Shown piece after piece: positions 43,746-55,700 of a stretch of 64,000 nucleotides of DNA. Every line of letters starts with the position of its first letter. Position 1 is the first letter of the stretch. Under the pieces are notes generated by a model that was not told the DNA's origin, did no database searches, and worked only from the letters and a program-made list of their open reading frames with translations. The position numbers and the translations under genes were made by a program. The stretch lies in NCBI RefSeq assembly GCF_036711975.1, contig NC_091976.1:27528001-27592000 (forward strand), written 5' to 3'. The stretch comes from Onthophagus taurus. Lineage: Eukaryota > Arthropoda > Insecta > Coleoptera > Scarabaeidae.

Positions 43746-46700
43746 CTATTCTTTTTTCCCCGATAAAAGATAAACGTTCATATTATCTTTGCCCTTCACA
43801 TAAACAGAACCCCTCTTTTCGAATATATAACGTCGTTCTAAAACGTTTAAACACATCTCCCCAACTTGTATTCTACCATTAACCCCGGTACTGTCCATTC
43901 GGGAAGCAATATTAACAGCGTCTCCCCAAATGTCGTAATAAAGTTTCGTTTCCCCTATAACCGCGGCTGTAACATCGCCAAAATTATAACCTATACGCAG
44001 TATGAGATTAAATTCTAATAGGTTATTATTGAATTTTTCAACGACATCTTGCATCGCGATGGCGAATTCCATTAAAGCATACAAATGGTTGTATGGATCT
44101 TCTTGGTTTTCACGCGCTTTTGAATCTAATCCACTCGCTGCCATAAATGTGCTACCTATAGTTTTGATCTTTTCGACGCAATAAAATTCTTCGTTCATTA
44201 ATAATTCATCAAAATCACCGATGAGTTCGTTTAAAACTCTTAAAAATTCGCGTCCACCCATATAACTCTCATCGTACATTTCATTAAAATTTACAATACT
44301 GGCAAAAATGATACCGACATTTTTAAAATTCTCGGAATATTTCGCATCCTTTTTCAATTGATTCGCAACATGTTCAGGTAAAATATTATAAATTAAAAAA
44401 TCAGCTTGTTCCTTTAATTTGAGCATATTGTTTTGATCTCGACTAGCTTCATAATGAGCGTGAAAATTTGATCGATAAGCCTTTTCAAATTCTCTGTTTA
44501 ACATCCACACCAAAACCAGCAACAAGAATAAACTCGTAAATATTTCCGCATCGTCAAAATCTAACGAGTTAGAATTAATTCTCAACAACACGTAAACAAC
44601 CGTATAAATCACCACTAAGATGTTACACATCCACCAATTTAATTGAGTGAAATTGCAAAAATTAATCACGCCTACGAATAATAAATACATGTATAAATAA
44701 TTATTTTGCGAATTATTATAATTTACTAAAATTGCTACGATCGGTAAACTGACTAAAATACTACCGAAAGTATTCCAACGGCACCATTTCGTAAACGAAC
44801 TGTCACTCACTTTAAATTTATTAAATATCCTCTCAAAAAAGTTACTAAAACCATCGAAACACAATAAAACAGCCAACGATTGTACGCTTAAAAACAAACC
44901 GAATGTAATCGCCCACGAAATCGTAAACTCACACAAAATAAATAACGAAATTGAAGACGCGATAAATACAACGACCGACACTAAAATATCAAAATAAGTG
45001 TTAAAACTTGAATTTGCCAAAGTTTCGATTCCTTTTCCACCATCGTTTATAGCATGGACGTTCGCTCTATATTGCTGCTCGATTTTTTTATCGAGAAAAA
45101 ATAGGGAAAGTTTCGATAACGGCGGGTTCATAAAATAGGAATGTTTCGATTTGAAATTATCCTGTACGCATTTGATTAATTGTCGATCTGATTGCTTTCG
45201 CATTTGATGCGAAACGACTCGATTCGGTGGCGGAGGCAGTTTTGTTGAGTTACATTGTGGCGAATTTAACGTCGATTGACTCGATGTAAAATAACCGGAA
45301 ACTCTTTGTTGATTTGATGGGTGTAAATAAGGCGCTTCAATCTGAAATTAATTAATACAAAAATTAATTAATACAATAAAATTAATAATAAATCGTTACA
45401 TAAAATGTTATTTTTGAGACAACACAATCTATTTGTTTTCTATTTTTACACTTTTTGAATAAACATTAATTAAAAAAAGAAGCACATTGAGCACATTGGA
45501 TGAGAGACGCAAAGAAATTTAAACGACGCCAACACCTTTAAGTTTTTTTTTAATAGGAAATAAAAACATTGCCAGTGAACGTTTTTTTTTGTAGTTTTAT
45601 TAAGTTACTCACTTCTTCGATTTTTCCAAAGCTACTTATTGGAGACTTTTTATCAACGTTCAAGGCCTGAAAATGTATGTTATTTATCACACAAAAAATA
45701 TTTAATCTTTAAAAAATCATAATTTTGCGTCAACCATGATTGACATTGAATAAATATGTCATGAAATTTGATGAATATACTTTAATAACTATCGATTATT
45801 GTTCATATTATCTTTGATTCACATCTGATCATTAAAAAAAGTATGAAATGATTACTTTTATAAATGTCATTGATTTTGATTATTTTAAATAAATTATTTA
45901 TTTATGTATATTATACTTTTTCTTCGTTGTGAGACTCATCAACAAGAAAAATGTGCACCAAGACATAAAAAACATTATAGTCGAGTTAAACACAGACAAT
46001 ATGACCCAAATACAAGTGGAAGGCAGAAAGACACAAATCATAAAACAAGGCCCTACCCTTTTCAGTCTCATTATGGTCACTAATAACTGAAATAAAATAA
46101 GGTTGGAAAACTTTGGGGACAAAGAATTAAAGATAATCTGCTACGCAGAAGATGTCCTGCAGAAAATGGTCTTTCAATTTAAAAAAACAGCTATCAAGTA
46201 CCACATGATAATATCGGTAGCAAAATTTAAAGCACTATCGATAATCGATATCGAAAGAGCCGAAAAGATGCAAACTGACAATATATAATAAACCGGTGGA
46301 GGAGGTCATGAGTTTTAAATATCTCGGCGTCGCATCAGAAATAGCAGAGACCCCTTCGAGGAAGTCAAGGCTCAGACAAGCAAAGTAACCTTAATATCCT
46401 GGTATTTGCGAGATATAATATGGTGAAACAAACACATGGGCATACAAAGTAAAATCCGCATATACAATCCATAGCACACTACACCCTGAGGAACTATAAG
46501 AGAACTCTGTGGTGTCCAAGATATACTCCGATGATCCTGAACCAGACGTCCCGCATGGAGGAACCATCATTGAGCGGAAAATTGCAAAGGATGGTGTCCC
46601 AAGAACAAATAGACTTCCTGGACGCCCGCCCATAAGGTGGCATAAAAGCTGGAATTCATCATCCTAGCCACGTCTCTAGATTATAGAGTACAAGAGATAC

Positions 46701-49700
46701 TTTTTCTGAAATTGTGTGAAGACCTATAAATTTATCTAAGATGTTGCAAAACAAGCTTTATCTTGGTTGCTTGATGTAATTAATCTTAATTGACTACGTT
46801 AACCACACGAACAAATTGATAACAGAAATAATAAGTGAAGATTTTTAGCCTAAAACTAAGATCTAAGAGATTTTATGCCATGTAACAGTATTGATAAGAA
46901 CTTTGTTCCTAAATAGATAACTTTGCATTAATAATTTTATGTGGCAAGATCATTTTGATGCAACTTCTGCTCAAGACACACTGTACTTAATCGATACTGA
47001 TCTATAATTTTATTCCAACAAGCGCTATTGAGGTTTCAGCTATCAAAGTTTATGATCAAGGCGTAGCATTGGAAAAAAGCTTGCCATAAAGATCGATGGT
47101 AAGTTTACTGCTTAAACCTTTCGTGGGAAGCTATACACCATCAAAAATCTGCTGTGTGCACAACGGGAATGAATATTTCCGAACAAATTGGAGGTATGCC
47201 ATTGGTAGAAGATGTACGAAATACTACAATACGATCTATATTATATGATAGATATGGTTATCGTTAATTCTTATGAATACAAAAAGGAAACAGTACATCA
47301 GTTGGCAATCAATTGATTGTATTTGTCAATATCACTCTACCAAGAGGTCTTGGTGTTTTTAAAACATTCGTTTTGCACATTTACAGAAATCAATTATTTC
47401 CTACATACAAACTTTAAGTAAGAACTTTAAGAAATGTGAAGCCAACAATCTCCAAACTTTCCAGCGAAAGCGCCATACTGATTACTCCAGTAAGCTCCAA
47501 AGGCCAAAACAATTCTATCCAATTGAAGACACTGTCAAGCTGAACATGGATATTTTTTATTGATAGAACAATTCTTTTACTTCACACTATCCTATAAAAT
47601 CGCGAAGAAGGAGCAGCATTGAACCAAATTGAATGGCAAATGATGGATAGTGACATCAAAATGATAAGTCATATTCCATTATTGCTATTAAACATATAAC
47701 TCTGAAGATACAAACATTTCGGTTGAATTGCAGTTAACACATTTATCACATGTTGGGAATCTCTGGGTTCTTATAAAGTGACTCTCTCTTTTCCCGAAAA
47801 TTTTAATAAAGTAGGAACCACAATAATATCAACCCAAGACAGAATCAATAGCCATCCTAGAGTAACAGACAATTTTGAATGAAAAATTTCAGGTTTTGTG
47901 GAAAACGGATGAATTTATTATAGTGGATAATACACTTGCTATTTTACGTAACCACGAAGCTGACATCCTCAAGTTTCTTTTCTGTTTCGCCGTTGCTTTC
48001 ACGAAAAGTACGAACCTCACTTTCAAAAATTTTGTAAGAACTACTATAATATTGACATTTGGCCCCGATTTGTGGCACGATATCACAAAGAGCTTAATCT
48101 CTGCCTGGAAGAAACTAGTGTAGTGTGATGAAATCGAAAACGAAGTTCATAAGATCACAAAATTTTTCGAGGAACTCTCCGAAGAACTGAAACAGAGGAG
48201 ATAAAAGAGTTACAGACGAAGAAGCATACAAAAATTTTAGACTGCCTAAATGACGCTGAAAAGTGATTAAGTTTGTTGAAGTAGATGATTATTAATTAAA
48301 ATTGGAAACCTAAGGAAGTGAAACAAATAAAGAAACGAAAATCATTGAGATAAAAAAGATTGTTGAGTAAAGTTTGAAGAAACAGAGTGTCCAAACATAC
48401 ATCAGCAAGTGCGAAGCAGCAAGATTGCCATGCACTGATTGGATATTGATATAAATTTAAACACACCTTAAGAAAAAAAATGATAAAGTAGCTCGTAACA
48501 TCCTTTACAAAACAAAAAAATTACTCCGAATGCATGCGGAGCCACAATATACCATGGTGTGTATTCGGTTGCCTATTTTCTTAATAAAATTGTACTTTGC
48601 TCAACCGACTAATTATTATAAGTACGGTAAACGTTATCAGTGCTTCTAATAAATTCTTTACACAAAATCGAGATTATTCGGTATTAAACAATCTACGTTA
48701 TGGCTTAACAATAACTTGTTATAACAAATATTGGTGTTTATAAGCATTTTTTATATATTTAAGTAATAATTATGATGCCTAATTTTAAATGTTTGAATGT
48801 ACATTTTGCAAAGTACGCATTTCTCTAAATATTTGCCTCTTTATTCACATTCGGATTTAGACGTACGTCTCGTAGGGCGACTATATATATAGTGTTAGTT
48901 CTAGTTTTAGTGCAATAAAAATATGCACCATAGTGACATCTCACTAGAACAAACATTAGACTTAGAACTAGAAACATTCGGGTTTAGCCGCACGTCTCTC
49001 ATGACGGCTAAACCCGAATGATTCTAGGTCTTGTGCTAGTTCTAGTGATAGTGCAAAATTCGAACTAACACTAGACTGGGAACTAGAAACATTGGGATTT
49101 AGCCGCAGGTCTCTTCAGACGGCTAAACCCGAATGATTCTAGTTCTAGGTCTAGTGTTAGTTCTAGTTTTAGTGCAATAAAAATATGCACCATAGTGACC
49201 ATATGCACCATCTTATACAAACTAGCACTACCTATCACTGTCACTAGAACAAACATTAGACTTAGAACTAGAAACATTCGGGTTTAGCCAAACATCTCTT
49301 AAGACAGCTAAACCCGAATGATTCTAGTTCTAGATCTAGTGTTAAGTTAATTCTAGCTTTAATTTCTATTCAGCGCCAAGTTGCTGTATATTATAAACAC
49401 TTCAAAGTTGTTTCTGAAAAAGGTTATAATGCTAATGTTAGCTAAAAACAATATATTAAGTAGTAATAATTGTATAAATAATATCTATTTCGCTCCCCGG
49501 CGATCTTTTTTATTGGCAATTACGAACTAACAGCCCGCCGCGTGATTCTGTAAGCCCGTGTACTACAAGGTTAATTGGTGGCATCAACCAAATGGGTTTA
49601 AACATGTTTATTGAAACATCATCTTTTAGTTTAATACAAATAATAATTTGTACTTATTTCATCTTCAAGAGGACATATTAATAAAAAGATGGATAAAAAT

Positions 49701-52700
49701 AATCAAGATCAATGACATAATATATATTTAATTGAATATAACCTGTCCAATTTGATTTTAATTGACGCTATTTTCACACCTATAAAACACCGCAAATTGC
49801 TGAAATGATACTTTTATTAACGATTTAAAATCATCAATCTTAAACACATCAAATTAGTGAAACCTGATTTTTATCAAATTCTAAATGAAATTTAAAAAAA
49901 AAATCTTACCTGTTGAATACTACTTTTTCTACTATTACTTCTTATCCCAGAATCCTTTCTACTATTAATAGAATGAGCGACACTGAGTTGATCGTCAAGT
50001 AATATTGTCGAAAGTCGATGTGGCACTTCAAGTGAGGTCTTGTGCGGTCTTTCAAAATTTGGTACGGTGATACTCTTGGCACGTTCGCCTGATAAATTTT
50101 CGAAAACGGGAGATTTTCCGCGTTTCGAACGATTACTTCCCGCTCTGGATAGATAAACTAATTCATTTTGTCTACCGTATTGCGATCGGTAACTTCCTGT
50201 GCGTATAAAATGTGCGGCGTAATCGTTCGGTGTAAAATCGTAAGCACCAATATCACTTCTTGACTGACTAATATACGATTTAACGTCAATCCCATCTTTG
50301 TGTTCGTCAAATAAAACATCGGTGTGTTCGTCGAAACAATTACTAAGATTAGTCCAAGATGTTGAATCAATTTTTTTACCGTTTAAAGTTTGATCTTCAA
50401 CGATTATTGGTACTTGTTGGTATTCGTCTTGGTTGTTCGTTTCGATTAGTTCGTTCTTTTTTAAAAACTTTGGTATCCTCCAGCTTTTTAATTTCATTGA
50501 ATATTTCCCTGAGCTCGCCGTTGATGTTGGCGTTTTCACCTGTTCTTTTTGTTCCGGATCGAAATCTTGTTCATTTTCAGAATCTAAAATGCTTGGTAAA
50601 CTACTCGCTTTTACTCTACACGCATCTGGAGATAAAAAGTTTGGATCTGTCGTGGGTTTTAGCGAATTATCACAAGATAGTACTCTAGGTCGGGTTTGGG
50701 GTGATAACGACGGAGGGGATGGAGCTGGCGAAATCTTTAATTGCACTGAATTATGTAATTTAGTTTCATCCCGTTTAAAACTACTGTTTCTGGAATGAAT
50801 TGTGTTTATTGTTTTTCCGAGAATTAAATAAGTTTTTAAGCCGGAGACTTGGGGGGCATCTTCTAATAAATAATCGTCGTCTAAAAATTTTCTTGTTGTT
50901 TCTGAAATATGAATCATTCCGGGTTTGCTCGTCGATTCCATTGTGTTTGCTAAGGTGACATCGTTACTCCAAACATCAAATTTGAACCGTTTCGTTCCGA
51001 CGATTCCACATAAAATCGTTCCCGTGTGAATACCAACGCGCATATTAATACCTTCATTATACGTTGTATCAAAGTCTTTAATTGCTTTAATCATGCTTAA
51101 ACCCATTTCAACGCAACATTTTGCGTGATCCGGGACTGGATCGGGACAGCCGGAAACGCAATAATAACAATCTCCTAACGTTGAGATTTTCTCGCAATGA
51201 TGTTCTCGACATAAAATATCAAAGCTTCGGAATAAAGTGTTGAGGATTACAACGAGTTCTTCGGCAGTTTTTGTGCTGGACATTTTTGTGAAACCAACAA
51301 TATCCGCGAATAAAATACTAACGTTTTCGATTCGAATCATATTAAACGGTCGAAATAAAGATTTTGCGATGTCTCCGGTTTCTGGGTCGGAATATCTCGG
51401 TTCTTTTCCGTCTTTTCGATCATCGTTCATTAACCAACTTGCTACACTCGGCGGCATTAATGACAAAATCATTTCTTTTTTTAATATCTGCTCTTTTTCG
51501 AGCTGGCTTCGAGCTAATAAACTTTGACCAACTTTCATAAACGTGTTTCTCATCCGAATATTATTCATAATTAATATATGAATTCCGATTAAATGTATAC
51601 AAAAATGTACCATTAATCTTATGGTAACTGTTTTAAAGTCGTAATCGTTACGACTTGAAAGCCACGTTACTATTTCAAATAACGCGGTGTAGGTAACGCT
51701 TATTACTATACAAATATAAAATCTTAACGGGAATATTGTAAAAATTAGCATTAAAATTTCGGCGCATATTGAAAATTTTCCAACGTGTCCGATTATTGGA
51801 AGAGTTCCGTTTTTTTCATCCGGGATTAATGGAATTACGAAAAATATTCTTGTTACACACAAAGCCAACACTGTGCATAACGAAATTGTTGATAATCTTT
51901 GTATGCAAAATTTCGTAAATGTTAAAAAAATGAGTAGAATTATTACAACGGTGAAAACGGCTAAGATTGCGCATTGTGTAGGCCAATTTGGTATTTCTGT
52001 CGTTATTCCAATACAGAGGAAATACAGAAACCAAACGAACGATACCAGAAGGATATAGAAAAGTCCGTATCTGTTGATCAAAAAAAAAACAAAAATTAGT
52101 GAGATGATAATAAAAATGTTATCGTGATAGATTTTTTATTAAAAGGATTTGTTTATTTTATTTGAATGGGTAATTTTATCAACACAACCGGGAGTCTAAC
52201 AGAAATAGTTTTATGAATATTAACCTATCATAAATATAAAATACAACCAAATATCCGTTTCGGTTATTTTCGTTTTAAAATTTTATTTTTTCAAAAAAAA
52301 AAAAAAAAACTAAAATCAAAGGTTAAATTTTTGGCACATTTTCCAAACGTTTATTTTGGGTTTTAGAAATAGAAATTGTAACAATTATTAATAATCATAA
52401 TTTATAGACCTATTATTTACTCAGTAGTATTTAAACAACTTCCTAAACAGCATTAGTTAAACATACCTATAAATATCGTCCCAGATAAAAATAGCCGATA
52501 TTTGCACAAAGATAAGACAAAAATTATAAAAAAATATATAGGTTACAAATTGCTTAATAAACTACTTCATTCATTTTTTAATTACTTTAATAAATGTATT
52601 ATGGGACTTTTAATCATCATTTGTAAAGCAAATATTTTATTATGAAATATTTCCACGAGGAGCTAAGACATAATTATTATTAATAACACTGGAAAATTTT

Positions 52701-55700
52701 TCATATCAATTGTTTTTTAAATTTTGTTTAAAAAAATGAGGTGTTTCAAAGGTAATAATCATAAACAATCGTTGTAATCTCCTTTTTGTAACAGAAAAGC
52801 TTTGCGTTGTAATTCGTTTAATATAATGTCTAAAACTGGAATTGATTTTTTTAAATTCTCTTAATGCAATTTCTGACTAGTCAGAAATCTTCAAGACAAA
52901 CATTTGAGGCGTTCTGGTCCTATTTACATCAATTGATTAATCAAGGGATTCAGAAACAATGGAGCCACAACAAACGAAAGCTTTATCATTAAACAGATTG
53001 CAGAAAAGCAATGGAATTCCTGTATACTCTATTAACATATTCGGACATGAAAATATACCCATACAGATAATAGATAATCGGTCTGAGGTTAAACGCAGCC
53101 TGATGACTTAACATAATGGATTAAGGCAAATCTTCAACAACTCTTATGTAACATTTCACAACTTGAAACTTGGGTTTACTGAAAAGGTTAGGAACAGAAT
53201 GGACAACACTACCAAGACTTAGTATGAGTCCAACCCTGAGTCCAACCCAACCCAACCCACTCAGGGATTTATAAAGCCAAGATTAGGATTTATACAGCGG
53301 TTATTGAGCCTCTGCTTATCAATGCCAATGAAAGCTGAACCACAAATAGAAGGGTCATCAGCAGGATTAATAGCCGCCGTCTAGTAAAGACTCAAAATAA
53401 CTCAGAATATTGGTTCATTCTAGAAGAATGAACTCGTTCGTTAAGAATTACCTAGCGCAAAACCCAATATACAGGATAAATTAATTTCTCGAAAGATGTA
53501 TAGAATGAATTATACTGTTTTCTTTTCTTTTTTCTTGTTTTTGTTTTGTATGTCAATACCACATTCTAATTAGGTGACATTATGACATGTAATTTCTTAT
53601 GTATTTGCATCGAATAAAGATTATTATTATTATTATATTTACTTATGGCAATGAAAGCTGGACTTCAAATAGAAGGGTCATCAATAGGGTTAATGCGGTC
53701 CAAATGAAATGCTTCCAGATGAGTGAGAATAAAAAGTTGCTTTTGGTTTGGTCACATAAGAACAGACAAGAGCGCAGGATAGACCACCCATAGGAATACT
53801 GACAACAACATGGGAGGAGACAGTGACGCAAAAGAAAGACTATGCAGCAGCTCAAGGGTCTTGCTGGGAAGAGAGAAAGTTTCAAGATGGATCCGAGGCC
53901 ATCCCACAACGCTACGATAGAACAATTTATTTTAAATATCTAGGTGTTGAAATTACAAGCTACAACAAATACATTCGTGTAGAAGGCGTATAATACCGAG
54001 ACGACAGTAGAGACGAACAAGACTAAGCAAAATGTGACAGTAAAGGAAAAGATTTATATTACATGTTAGACTACGAGGTAAACAAACCAACACCTTTATT
54101 AGAGAAAGATGTTACATACAAAATGTAGTTAAATTGACAGAAACCAGAAAAACGAAACATGTAGTAAGAATGAGTAAGAAGAGCATTGTGGTCTATGTTA
54201 CATCGATGCCTCCGCCGCAAACAACCTCGGCTTAAATACACAGCTTTTGATGATGAAGTTCGTATCGTTGGACCGGCACACCTACAAGAAAATAATCAGC
54301 TATTTGCCAATCGAAACGGTCGTCATTAACCAATCAAGCGTCCCATTAACCAAAGTCGTTGTCGCCACAGTCGTCCAGTCGCTCCAAAGAAGGTTCCGAA
54401 GGAGGAAATCATCTGCGCAATGGAAGCGGCTATTTGCAGAATATCTGCAATGAAAGCAAAAGAATTTCGACAAGAGATAGCGAAAGTACTTAAAACAGTG
54501 AAGTCACCAAAATCAAACCTAACAATTTACAAACGGTAAGGAAAAAAACAGACATCATAGTTCTACCAGATAAAGAAAATGCAACTGTGGTCATTGATGG
54601 AAAAGAATACAAGATGACGAGTCTTTTGGATCCAGCCACCTATAAGAAAATGAAAAAGGACTCAACCGAGAAGATAATAAAATCGAAGAATTGGTAACAT
54701 CTACAGAATTTGCAGCAGAACAAAAAAGAAGTTCTGCAACGTATCAGGTGGAAAAACAGTTTGTCAAGATTTTGCCTCCTTATACAGATAAAACAGAATC
54801 ATATTATTAGAGATTACAGAGATTATGTCAGAAGTATGAAGTTAGATCCCCAGGGTATTTTGGTAAGTTTCGATCTGTTCACCAGAGAATCAGTCAAAGA
54901 TGAAACGAAAGGAGAATTCTATGAGCAATGCGAAGGGGTTTCTCCTGTAACTGAAAATTTTTACATGGAGATGTTTGAAGACGAAGCGTTAAAGAAGAAT
55001 CCGCTGAAACCGAAGCTATTGCTACGTTAGATGGATGACACTTTCATGATCTGGCAGCACGGGAAACAGCGACTCCAAGAATTTCGAGACGAAACGGAAA
55101 CTGCAAAACAGTTACCTTTCCTAGATGTAGAAAGATTGGTCATTAGGAAGACAGACGAGGATATGAAATTGTAGGAAGGAAAGGTAGGATATGCGACAAA
55201 AATAATTAAAAGATTTCTACAGGATGTATGTACTGCAGAAGAACGATTACACGATTAGGGATATCCTATGTTTTAGGTGTCACGGAGCGGATTGCTAGGT
55301 GTCTGAAGAGTACGATATCGCGTTACGATATAGTATGGTCACCAAAATACACAACGCTCTTCCGATAGCTAAAGACAAATTAACCCCATTAAAAGAAACG
55401 GGAATCTATCGGCTACCATACAGTTACGTTGGCCAAACTAAACGTAATATCGAGTGTCGCATCAAGGAACATGAGATTGAATAAGACATGAGACTGGACA
55501 GTCGCAGAGCATTGCCATAAATAAGGACACACCATAGATTTCGACAAGACCAAGGTGCTAGCAGGAACTGTATATTATTTCCAAAGTATTGTGAGAGAGG
55601 CGATAGATATTCATGAACATAGGAACAAAATGAATACAGAAGACGGCTGGGAACTCAGCCGCACAAGATGCTACTTAACTCAACATGCCTTCTCTAGATT

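Noticed and set aside
49495..49565. GC-rich patch considered as a tRNA
   Set aside because: No cloverleaf arms or A/B box pair could be drawn.
50158..50798. Frames on both strands inside cyclase exon 2
   Set aside because: Shadows of the C1b coding sequence.
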